Shown: piece by piece, positions 41,851-49,817 of the stretch | Layout: the number at the start of each line of letters is the position of its first letter | Numbering within the stretch: position 1 is the stretch's first letter | Origin: an uncultured Bacteroidales bacterium | GTDB lineage: Bacteria > Bacteroidota > Bacteroidia > Bacteroidales > FEN-979 | Direction of reading: 5' to 3' | DNA length: 64,000 nt | NCBI GenBank assembly: GCA_903916595.1 | Contig: CAIWXI010000031.1 | Location: forward strand, 107,154-171,153 | Position numbers and translations under genes: made by a program | The notes under the pieces: model-generated | The model's database searches: none | What the model was told of the DNA's origin: nothing | What the model saw: the letters and a program-made list of their open reading frames with translations, nothing else

Positions 41851-44612
41851 GAAAAGTCACGGAAATCTTTCTTTTTATTCAGCTTAAGGTCCTGCAACAT
41901 AGATGCTTTAACATTGATTGAAAAGCTCCAGTTCTGCTGTCCTCCTTTCGGAACCCAGCCAAACCGCATTTCCCAGCAATGCAGGTCGCGGTAAACGTCG
42001 ATGGAAGTATACGACAGCTGGCCGTGGGTAAAGTCCCATCCGGTAGTCACCGAAATCTTCCATTTCGGGGTGATATTAAGCGAACCGCTAACCCCCAGGG
42101 TTTGTGTAAACTGGTCCGTATTATGGTAGACGGCAGAGGTATAGGAGTTTATATAATGGAAGTTGTACGAGACACTGAACTGCCACGGGATGTCGAAATC
42201 AACGTAGTAGTCGTAGTCAGGGACTACCTCCATCTTTTGCTGAGGCGTTTCCGGGCCAGGGCTGGTACTGGCAGCGGGGCTGCCTGCAGCGGCCGGGGCG
42301 GGTTTCTTTTTCCTGGCTTTATCTGAAGTCAGGCTGTAATTAAATCCAACGTCAAGGCTGGAGTTGTCAAACTTCAGCAGTCTGTTGGTCGCCTTCAATG
42401 TTGTTTGGTTCACCCGTCTGCCCAGGGAATCATGCACGTACATGTCCCACTGGGCCCCATATTGTATGCTTAGTCCCGGGATTATAGTACTTCGGGCCGA
42501 CAGTTGCAGGGGAGACCAGTTCAGAGAATCTTTTGTAAGGTCATATGAGATGCGGACACTCAGATTATCAATGAGGGCGAATTTTTTTGTTCCTGTCACG
42601 GTGTCTTTACGGTTGCGGACCTTCATTTCCACATTGTTGTCCAGAACAAAACTCACTACACCCGCTCTGAACTGAGGCGGGCCGCCGTAAATACCATTTT
42701 GGAAAATCGAATACTTCTGAGGATTTAAGGTGTTGGTGTCATTCTCGATATAACGGTAATATCCAAGCTTGGATCCGCCGAAATCGGGAGTATAGGAAAA
42801 CGAGACCGTGGGTGTCATCATATGCCTGATTGCGACAAGCGGTCCTTTCTTGAAAGTATACATGCCATAGATCCTTGTATTCAGGGAAGATGAAAAGCTG
42901 GCATCGACCGCATTTGCAAAACCGCTTACCATGTACGACTTATACCCCGGCAGTATGATACGGCCGGAACTTATAATCGTGTCTTTCTGATAATATTTCC
43001 TGATGGTCATGAAGTACATCTTGTCGCTCAGGTTTACCGAGTTGGTCCAGGTAAAGAACTTCAGCACCCTTATTGAGGCGCTGACCGGAACGGAATGCCT
43101 GATGCCGTTTTGAAGACTGTCGAGCCAGTTCCCTTTGAAAAGCAGGGAATCAACGGTATTATACCTGTTTTCAATATCCAGGTTGTATTTCATTGTGATG
43201 TTCTCGTACCATCTGAGATTTCCTATCGGGTTTTTTCTGCGGAAAGGGTTAAATTGGTTCACCGACAAGGCAATCTGTGGAAAAGCGACGTTGATAGATT
43301 TTGATAGAGTATTCTGGCTGTGGTTGAAGTTAAGGGTAAGAAAAACCTTGCCTCCAAAATTTGTTGAATAATTCACACTAGAAGTAAATGTATTCGACAG
43401 ATAATTCTGCACGCTGGAGCTAAGGTTATACTTATTGTATGTGTTGCTTACCAGGTTGACATTAGCAGAAAATGTTGACTTTGGCCTTGCTTTTGGATCC
43501 TGCGAATGGTTCCAGTGAAATTCGAAATCCTTTTTTATCTGGAAATTAGGTGCGTCCTGAGAACCAATCCTGTTCAGGGCATAGCCAAACCTTACACCCC
43601 CGGTGTATTTATATCGTTTGGTGTAACGGAATGTGGGCCTTATCGCCCAGCTGCCGTGAGTGTAAATGTCGCCCTGAACCGTCAGGTCCATATACTGGTT
43701 CATGGCCCAATAGTAACCCAGGTTCTGAAAATAAAAGCCCCTGTTATCCGTTTCACCATAAGTAGGAAGAAGAATCCCGGAACGTCTTCCGGAACGGCTT
43801 GGAAAATATCCGAAAGGAACAATGATTGGGGTAGAAACCCCTGCTATTTCCATAAAGGCCGGACCTGTGATAACCCTCTTGCCCGGGATAACTTTGGCCT
43901 TTCCGAAACGAAACGCGAAATGAGGGTCTTCCGGCAAATCACAGGTTGTATATGCACCGCTCTGTACATAGGTCACATCATTTTCCATCTTCTTTACCAC
44001 CGTGCCGTGCAGGTAACCCTCGTCCTGCTTCGTAAATACAGTCTTTATAAAGCCCCGTTTGGTATTGTAGTTATACCGCATCTCTTTTGACTTGAACGAT
44101 AGCGCTCCCTGCGTGAAGTCAGGAATACCCTGATCCTTACCCGTGGTATCCGGAACACCCGTGGCATAAACTTCGCTTTTCGGAAAATCAATCTCAAGGT
44201 AAGCCGCTTTCATGGTGATGTCTTCGTACTTTACTTCAGCCTCCTTGTACATATAAACTTTTTGTTTGTCGATCTCGAATCTCAGAGAATCAGTTGCTTT
44301 AAAGTCAACTTTTGATTTCAGTTTAATAGTTGGAGCTTTTTTTTGAGGGAGGCTGTCCTTCTTAAGTGTGTCATGGGCAGCAGTAATACTGGCTTCCCTG
44401 GGTATTTCAGGCGAAGTGGCAGAATCCACTGAAAGCAACCTCCCGTCCTGGTCACGTATTACCGCATTCTTCAGAGTGTTCCAAACCGCTGCACTGTCGG
44501 GGTTGTTTCTTTTTACCGTGTCATTCGGAGCAGGCCGGAATGCATGAAGAGTAAACCCCATAAATACAAAAAGGAGCAAGAAGGCAGTCCTTGTTAATAA
44601 TTTGGTTAACAA
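41844..44612 (-). CDS. lptD: LptD-like LPS assembly outer-membrane protein
   Basis: 922 aa with a signal peptide (LLTRTAFLLLFVFMGFTLHA). An N-terminal OstA-like beta-jellyroll (about 100-230; DSLRFEIDKQKVYMYKEAEVKYEDITMKAAYLEIDFPKSEVYATG) is followed by the LptD C-terminal barrel starting near FGYFPSRSGRRSGILLPTYGETDNRGFYFQNLGYYWAMNQYMDL, with many alternating strands. The Bacteroidota version has a longer linker than E. coli LptD. It inserts LPS into the outer leaflet. A TAGTTTTG box on the minus strand at 44701-44708 may be its promoter. Confidence 0.9.
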   Translation of the reverse strand: MLTKLLTRTAFLLLFVFMGFTLHAFRPAPNDTVKRNNPDSAAVWNTLKNAVIRDQDGRLLSVDSATSPEIPREASITAAHDTLKKDSLPQKKAPTIKLKSKVDFKATDSLRFEIDKQKVYMYKEAEVKYEDITMKAAYLEIDFPKSEVYATGVPDTTGKDQGIPDFTQGALSFKSKEMRYNYNTKRGFIKTVFTKQDEGYLHGTVVKKMENDVTYVQSGAYTTCDLPEDPHFAFRFGKAKVIPGKRVITGPAFMEIAGVSTPIIVPFGYFPSRSGRRSGILLPTYGETDNRGFYFQNLGYYWAMNQYMDLTVQGDIYTHGSWAIRPTFRYTKRYKYTGGVRFGYALNRIGSQDAPNFQIKKDFEFHWNHSQDPKARPKSTFSANVNLVSNTYNKYNLSSSVQNYLSNTFTSSVNYSTNFGGKVFLTLNFNHSQNTLSKSINVAFPQIALSVNQFNPFRRKNPIGNLRWYENITMKYNLDIENRYNTVDSLLFKGNWLDSLQNGIRHSVPVSASIRVLKFFTWTNSVNLSDKMYFMTIRKYYQKDTIISSGRIILPGYKSYMVSGFANAVDASFSSSLNTRIYGMYTFKKGPLVAIRHMMTPTVSFSYTPDFGGSKLGYYRYIENDTNTLNPQKYSIFQNGIYGGPPQFRAGVVSFVLDNNVEMKVRNRKDTVTGTKKFALIDNLSVRISYDLTKDSLNWSPLQLSARSTIIPGLSIQYGAQWDMYVHDSLGRRVNQTTLKATNRLLKFDNSSLDVGFNYSLTSDKARKKKPAPAAAGSPAASTSPGPETPQQKMEVVPDYDYYVDFDIPWQFSVSYNFHYINSYTSAVYHNTDQFTQTLGVSGSLNITPKWKISVTTGWDFTHGQLSYTSIDVYRDLHCWEMRFGWVPKGGQQNWSFSINVKASMLQDLKLNKKKDFRDFSN

Positions 44613-44806
44613 CTTCTCTTCCGTATTCTGAGGTTTATAATATATCTTTGTTCTGAAAACAGACTGGATTAATGAATGAAAATCCTTGTTTTTCGAAGCT
44701 CAAAACTAATCAAAATACTTAGATCGATTGGTCTTTTTATGAATCTTTAACAATAAAACAAAGGCTTTCAGGCATTTACATAATACATGCTGAGTTCTTT
44801 CCCAAC

Positions 44807-46039
44807 ATGCAAAAAACAACAATCCGATTAACTGTCTGGTTTTATCTTCTCTGTCTTCTTTTATTGTCGCTGAGTCTTAATGTTTGGGCTCAGAAAAAAG
44901 TCACTATTAAACGTGTCGTAATTGATGCAGGTCACGGAGGTCAGGACCCCGGGGCGACAGGCCGGCGGGCAAAAGAAAAAAACCTCAACCTTGCCATCGC
45001 CCTGAAACTGGGCAATATGATCCAGAAAAACTGTAAAGATGTCAAAGTCATATTTACCCGCGACCGTGATGTATTCGTGGAGCTGAACCGCAGGGCCCAG
45101 TTTGCAAATGACATGAAAGCCGATCTGTTTATTTCCATACATTGTAATGCCAACACTAACCATAATCTAAAAGGAGCCGAGACCTATGTTATGGGGCTTC
45201 ACAGAAGTCAGGCCAATCTTGAAATTGCGAAGATGGAGAATTCATCAATCCTTATGGAGGCTGATTACGCGAACCATTATGATGGGTTTAACCCGAATTC
45301 CGATGAATCCTATATCACTTTTTCAATGTTCCAGGATGCCTATATGGAACAGAGCATGGAATTTGCAGCAGAAGTGCAGAAGCAGTTCGAAGAAAGGGTG
45401 GGAATGAACGACAGGGGCGTGCGTCAGGCCGGGTTCCTGGTCATATACAAGACCACAATGCCCAGCGTTCTCATCGAAACCGGGTATCTGAGTAATCAGC
45501 AGGAAGAAACTTTCATGGTTACCGATAAGGGACAGGAATATATAGCCTCGGCAATTTACAGAGCCTTTAAAACATTTAAACAAAATGTTGAGCATCCCGA
45601 GCTTACAGTGAGCCAGCAATATCCAAAATCTTACATGCCAAAGGCAGAAACTGCTCAATTTAAAAAACCAGCACTGGATTCTTCTCCGGTAAAACAGTAT
45701 TCCAGACCTGCAAAGCAAGAGAATGTTCATTCAGGCTATCACGCCCCTGCCGTTAAGCCTTCGTCGACGGGTCCGGTTTCAATAAGAATTCAGATTGCCT
45801 CCATGGCCAGAGAAGTGGAAACATCATCTCCGGTTTTTTCCGGACTATCGGGCGTGAGGATGTACCAGCATAACGGTATGTTTAAATATACCGTGGGTGA
45901 TGAAGCAAGCACCGCTACAGCAGAGCGCCTCCTTTCTGATGTGAGGTCGAAAGGGTTTAAAGATGCCTTTATTGTTTATTTTAAAAACGATTTGAGGATA
46001 ACGAAAGAAGAAGCTTTGTCAACACCGGGTGTAAAATGA
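44807..46039 (+). CDS. N-acetylmuramoyl-L-alanine amidase (Amidase_3) with C-terminal SPOR-like tail
   Basis: 410 aa. A signal/anchor segment (LTVWFYLLCLLLLSLSLNVWA) is followed by a zinc amidase_3 domain: VVIDAGHGGQDPGATGRR, ADLFISIHCNANTN, GAETYVMGL and the catalytic glutamate in VLIETGYLSNQQEE. A low-complexity linker leads to a ~70-residue SPOR-like end (VSIRIQIASMAREVETSSPVFSGLSGVRMYQHNGMFKYTVGD). It cleaves septal peptidoglycan stems during division. It is followed by mlaD, an arrangement common in Bacteroidota. Confidence 0.92.
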   Translation: MQKTTIRLTVWFYLLCLLLLSLSLNVWAQKKVTIKRVVIDAGHGGQDPGATGRRAKEKNLNLAIALKLGNMIQKNCKDVKVIFTRDRDVFVELNRRAQFANDMKADLFISIHCNANTNHNLKGAETYVMGLHRSQANLEIAKMENSSILMEADYANHYDGFNPNSDESYITFSMFQDAYMEQSMEFAAEVQKQFEERVGMNDRGVRQAGFLVIYKTTMPSVLIETGYLSNQQEETFMVTDKGQEYIASAIYRAFKTFKQNVEHPELTVSQQYPKSYMPKAETAQFKKPALDSSPVKQYSRPAKQENVHSGYHAPAVKPSSTGPVSIRIQIASMAREVETSSPVFSGLSGVRMYQHNGMFKYTVGDEASTATAERLLSDVRSKGFKDAFIVYFKNDLRITKEEALSTPGVK

Positions 46040-46057
46040 TATTTTCAGATTTTAGTT

Positions 46058-46065
46058 TACCTTTG
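46058..46065 (+). promoter_or_regulatory. -7 box before the mlaD-like gene
   Basis: TACCTTTG, an exact TAnnTTTG match, 11 bp before the ATG at 46077. It suggests a separate promoter with a very short leader despite the tandem amidase gene. Confidence 0.45.
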
Positions 46066-46076
46066 TAAAAAAAATT

Positions 46077-47030
46077 ATGACCATCAAATATCAACGGGAG
46101 ATCAGGATTGGCGTTGTATTTATTATCGCCACCCTGGTGCTTATCTGGGGTTTGATGTACCTGAAAGGTCTTGAATTGTTAACCCCCAGCAGAACATTTT
46201 ATGCCGTTTATGATAATGTGGATGGCCTGGTGGTTTCAAATCCGGTAACACTTAACGGATTACAGGTTGGCCAGGTAAACGTGCTGAAGTTTGACCAGAG
46301 GCACAACGGTAAAATAATCTGTGAATTATACATAAAAGGCGATTATCCTTTTCCGAAAAATTCAATTGCCCGCATTCGCAGTTCCAGCCTGCTTGGGTCG
46401 AAGGAAGTGGCGCTGATCCTCGGGAACTCGCCAACAGCAGCCAAAAATGGTGATACACTTAATAATGAAATTGAAGCTTCCCTCAGCGCTGAAGTCAACA
46501 AGCAGCTGCTCCCGCTCAAACGCAAAGCCGAGAACCTGATCAGCTCAATCGATTCGGTGGTTGTAATCGTTCAACTGGTGCTGAACAAAAATACCCGCGA
46601 AAATCTGGTACAGGCCATCGACCATGTAAAAGAAGCCCTGGCTAATATAGCCCATGCCACCTTTGCCCTTGACACTCTTGTTTCTACCCAGCGTGCGAAC
46701 ATTGCCGGTATCATCGGGAACGTAGAATCTATCAGCAGAAATCTCAAACAGAACAACGACAAGATCAGTCATATACTATCTAATCTTTCCGATGTGAGCG
46801 ATTCACTGGCTAAAGCAAGAATTCCGGCGACCATCATGCAGGTCAACCAGACTGTGAAAAGCCTCAATACGACTCTTGAAAAGATCAATAAAGGGGAAGG
46901 CTCGCTCGGCTTGCTGATCAATGATCAGAAATTATATCTCGATCTGGAAAGTGCCGCCCGCAATCTCAACCTTCTGATCGAAGACATGAAGGCAAATCCT
47001 AAGAAATATCTGAAGATTTCGGTGTTTTGA
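46077..47030 (+). CDS. MlaD/MCE-family lipid transport protein
   Basis: 317 aa. One N-terminal membrane helix (IRIGVVFIIATLVLIWGLMYLKGLEL) is followed by an MCE domain (FYAVYDNVDGLVVSNPVTLNGLQVGQVNVLKF...FPKNSIARIRSSSLLGSKEVALILGNSPTAAKNGDTL) and a long helical C-terminal part (LISSIDSVVVIVQLVLNKNTRENLVQAI...). The helical region resembles the periplasm-spanning needles of MCE hexamers. It carries phospholipids between membranes. No MlaE/MlaF genes are adjacent. Confidence 0.9.
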   Translation: MTIKYQREIRIGVVFIIATLVLIWGLMYLKGLELLTPSRTFYAVYDNVDGLVVSNPVTLNGLQVGQVNVLKFDQRHNGKIICELYIKGDYPFPKNSIARIRSSSLLGSKEVALILGNSPTAAKNGDTLNNEIEASLSAEVNKQLLPLKRKAENLISSIDSVVVIVQLVLNKNTRENLVQAIDHVKEALANIAHATFALDTLVSTQRANIAGIIGNVESISRNLKQNNDKISHILSNLSDVSDSLAKARIPATIMQVNQTVKSLNTTLEKINKGEGSLGLLINDQKLYLDLESAARNLNLLIEDMKANPKKYLKISVF

Positions 47031-47082
47031 TGGGGATTAGGGATTAGGGGTTAGTGTGGTTATTCCAATCCCCAACCCCCAA
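47031..47082. repeat. G-rich telomere-like repeat and partial inverted C-rich partner
   Basis: GGGGATTAGGGATTAGGGGTTAG on the left is mirrored imperfectly by CCAATCCCCAACCCCCAATC on the right, between the convergent mlaD and ostA-like genes. It can fold as a hairpin (terminator for both genes) or, with three to four G runs, as a G-quadruplex. Confidence 0.65.
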
Positions 47083-48606
47083 TCACCACACAAAAATATC
47101 CTGCCTGGTCTTCGGCCGCCGGTCTTCAAGCCATTTGAAATTCTTGAGTTTCAGGTCGTATGGGCTTACGTCCTTCTCGGGATAGATGGCGCCGGTAGTG
47201 CTTCCAAGGTATGTAATACTCTTTAGCTGGTTGTTGCTGATAAAAACCAGCATGTCGCTGGAAACGGCTTTCTGAATGCCGATCAGGGTCTTGTCTTCCT
47301 CCCTTCCCCAGTAAACGGTTTCGGCGTTTCCAAGCACCTTGATCTTGTAAAGTTCATTCTTTTTAAAATACCCGGCCATGTCGCGGCCCTTGATCTGGTT
47401 GTATTTTCCGGTATCATCCTGTGATATCAGGAAGGCCGAATTATACAGGGCCATGGTATCCATTACACCGTTCTTCATAACCAGCCTGATAGAATCGGCC
47501 GTCATCTGGTTTTTGACAGACCATATGACCGGTTCATGATACATTACCATGGCCGAATCTTTGCTATGCCAGACCAGGGAATCGCACATCCCCTGAAGAT
47601 CGGGCCGGAAAAATTTCACTTTGTAATAAGCATATACACTGCGGATGTTATTGCTGGAATCAAACCAGGCTTTCACCGAATCACCGTGAATATGCAGAGC
47701 CGTTTTCTTATCGACCATAATAGCCACCGCGCTGTCGGTCATAAACGCAAAACCCCTGTCGCGATGCATTTCCCCGTAATTCCCGGTAAGCATCATATTC
47801 TGGATCGAATCGAAAATGACTGCGTGACGGAAAACCTGGCCAAACCCGGGTTTCCGCTCATAATACATGCTGTCGCCGGTCAAATACTGCGATTCATGAA
47901 AGATTTTCGCCCTTTCTTTGAAACTGGCAATGTCTATTTTAGTATTGTACCATCCGTTCTCGGTATAAATTGAATCGACTTTGTCTTTACTGACAATTTG
48001 TGAGGGTCCGAAAAAATAAGCCACCGAAGTTGCGGTATTGTACATCAGTGTATCGGATTTCATCGTGTAATCAGGATTCAGCAGCAATACCTTATCCTTG
48101 AAGAAGAACTCCTTCTTATCAGTATAATAATAGCCGTGTTTGCTGATCAGGATATTTTTTTCATTGACGATCTTGCCCCAGTAATTGTAAGTGGCAATCT
48201 GGGTATTTCGGTCATAGATCAGGGTATCGGTAGTAAGCGTGGTCTCGTTGTCGATAAGTTTCACATTGCTCCAAACCCTTGCCTGCTTGGTATTGCCGTT
48301 ATAGGTAAGAGAATCTCCGAACAGGTTGAGAGTATCGCTGAGGTGAATATGCACGTTATGGTAAGCATAAACGGTATTGGAAGCCTCATTCAGATAAGCG
48401 CTGTCGCAATACATCAGGGCACTGTCGTGGCGAAGTATCACATTTCCTATGATACGCTGGGCATCGGGCCTGATCTCCTTGTTGAAATCCCAGCGGTCGC
48501 CTTTTTCGAGCAGGATCTTGGTGGTGTCCTGGGCAAACACGGCGGCCGGCCTCAGGAATACGAAGCAGCAAAGAAACAAAGTCAGCAACTTAAAAAGCCT
48601 GATCAT
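47083..48606 (-). CDS. OstA-like (LptA-fold) periplasmic protein
   Basis: 507 aa from ATG 48606 (MIRLFKLLTLFLCCFVFLRPAAVFAQ), a signal peptide; the ORF-track TTG six codons earlier is unlikely. The body is a run of LptA/OstA-type beta-jellyroll repeats: RIIGNVILRHDSALMYCDSAYLNEASNTVYAYHNVHI, GNTKQARVWSNVKLIDNETTLTTDTLIYDR, then PSQIVSKDKVDSIYTENGWYN and others. It probably forms the periplasmic LPS bridge to LptD. In Bacteroidota such multi-repeat OstA-like proteins replace short LptA. Confidence 0.86.
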   Translation of the reverse strand: MIRLFKLLTLFLCCFVFLRPAAVFAQDTTKILLEKGDRWDFNKEIRPDAQRIIGNVILRHDSALMYCDSAYLNEASNTVYAYHNVHIHLSDTLNLFGDSLTYNGNTKQARVWSNVKLIDNETTLTTDTLIYDRNTQIATYNYWGKIVNEKNILISKHGYYYTDKKEFFFKDKVLLLNPDYTMKSDTLMYNTATSVAYFFGPSQIVSKDKVDSIYTENGWYNTKIDIASFKERAKIFHESQYLTGDSMYYERKPGFGQVFRHAVIFDSIQNMMLTGNYGEMHRDRGFAFMTDSAVAIMVDKKTALHIHGDSVKAWFDSSNNIRSVYAYYKVKFFRPDLQGMCDSLVWHSKDSAMVMYHEPVIWSVKNQMTADSIRLVMKNGVMDTMALYNSAFLISQDDTGKYNQIKGRDMAGYFKKNELYKIKVLGNAETVYWGREEDKTLIGIQKAVSSDMLVFISNNQLKSITYLGSTTGAIYPEKDVSPYDLKLKNFKWLEDRRPKTRQDIFVW

Positions 48607-48631
48607 CAGCCGGAGTTTTTGCAAAGATATT

Positions 48632-48919
48632 TTATTTCGGCCGAAGATAGCTATTCAAGGCTGCTACATATTTCTCGAAAGCCGAAATACCGGCCGGTGT
48701 AATCCGGCAAGTGGTTCTTGGCATTTTACCCCTGAATGATTTCTCAACAGAGATGTAACCGGCTTCACGAAGTTTCTCAATCTGTACGCTCAGGTTGCCG
48801 GCCGTGGCATTTGTCTTCTCCCTGATAAAGACAAAGTCGGCTTCCTCGCTGCCTATCAGGATGGATATCACAGCCAGCCTGAGCTGGGAATGAAGCAGGG
48901 GATCAAGATCCTTGAACAT
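48632..48919 (-). CDS. Winged-helix transcriptional regulator (HTH_34-like)
   Basis: 95 aa, a single winged helix: LRLAVISILIGSEEADFVFIREKTNATAGNLSVQIEKLREAGYISVEKSFRGKMPRTTCRITPAGISAFEKYV. The LSVQIEKLREAGYI recognition helix and the ITPAGISAF wing are typical of the small ArsR/MarR-like group. It overlaps the upstream membrane-protein gene by 17 bp; these regulators commonly repress their own partner operon. The inducing signal is unknown. Confidence 0.87.
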   Translation of the reverse strand: MFKDLDPLLHSQLRLAVISILIGSEEADFVFIREKTNATAGNLSVQIEKLREAGYISVEKSFRGKMPRTTCRITPAGISAFEKYVAALNSYLRPK

Positions 48920-49580
48920 ATTTTTTCTCCTTCCTGTTAAGCAGGTGACCCGGGATCACAAATCCGGCGACAGCCGAAATGAACAGGGCGAACATCTGGA
49001 CGCCATAAACACCCGTCTTGTGCAGGCTGAAAAGCAGGACAAAGGATGCTGCAAAGCAGAATATCCCGCCGAGGGTCAGAGGTTTGAACTCATAGGCCTT
49101 TCCTGAGACAAACAGGGCAAACCCGTACAGGCAAAGCATGAAAGGCACTAACAGCAGCCAATGGAACCAGCGTACGAATTCATGGCCTGGCTTTACTGCT
49201 TCTGCCACTGTATTGACGATCAGGGAGTCGATGAGCATCCCGGACACGACCACAAGGATGGAAATGGTAAAACCAATCCATACCCTGTTCATCAGGCCAT
49301 CGATATAGGTTCGCACCCGGTTTTCACGATCGATCTTTTTCACCAGCATGTAATGGAACGGGTAAGCGGCGACCATCAGGAACCACAGATAAAATGCATG
49401 GTAACGCGTTTCATGGGGCAGGTTCTCCAGCAATACCCAGGTCGCAAGACTGAAACCGGCTACGAGGTAACCCCAAAAGAGGATGATCTTTGCTGTACCC
49501 TTTTGCAGATTGTTCTTCGCCGTGTTGATCATCTGCCCGATCAGGTCCAGGCTTTCTTTTTCGGTTAATAAATTTTCCAT
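48903..49580 (-). CDS. Six-helix integral membrane protein, partner of the winged-helix regulator
   Basis: 225 aa. After a charged N-terminus (LLTEKESLDLIGQMINTAKNNLQKGTAKI) there are about six hydrophobic segments (IILFWGYLVAGFSLATWVLL, FYLWFLMVAAYPFHYMLV, VWIGFTISILVVVSGMLI, WLLLVPFMLCLYGFALFV, LGGIFCFAASFVLLF, MFALFISAVAGFVIPGHLL). No transporter signature is evident. The pairing with a downstream HTH_34 gene is common in Bacteroidota. Function unknown. A well-formed promoter lies upstream. Confidence 0.8.
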   Translation of the reverse strand: MENLLTEKESLDLIGQMINTAKNNLQKGTAKIILFWGYLVAGFSLATWVLLENLPHETRYHAFYLWFLMVAAYPFHYMLVKKIDRENRVRTYIDGLMNRVWIGFTISILVVVSGMLIDSLIVNTVAEAVKPGHEFVRWFHWLLLVPFMLCLYGFALFVSGKAYEFKPLTLGGIFCFAASFVLLFSLHKTGVYGVQMFALFISAVAGFVIPGHLLNRKEKKYVQGS

Positions 49581-49669
49581 TTTCGTTTGTTTTTTTTACC
49601 CTCCTGTTCCGAACCATTTTTTAAAACCCAGGGAGGGGGGAGCAGGGTTTATTTATTTAAACAACTTTG

Positions 49670-49701
49670 CAAATATAAAGTAGTTTATAAGATAAACCAA
49701 A
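49670..49701 (-). promoter_or_regulatory. Complete Bacteroidetes promoter for the membrane protein / regulator pair
   Basis: On the minus strand TTTG (49701-49698) is followed after 20 nt by TATATTTG (49677-49670), matching the -33/-7 consensus TTTG-N19-21-TAnnTTTG. It is the best promoter match in the window, 90 bp upstream of the start. Confidence 0.7.
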
Positions 49702-49817
49702 TATTTTAGCATTTATTTTCATTTATCCTGAAGTTTTGCACAATAATTAACAGCAGCTCGGTCTGTCCCGCGGAAATGCCTAATTTTACCTCTTCTTTTG
49801 AAACTATCCCTTTCTTG

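Noticed and set aside
43506-44090. 194-aa plus-strand ORF
   Set aside because: Antisense to lptD with no domain.
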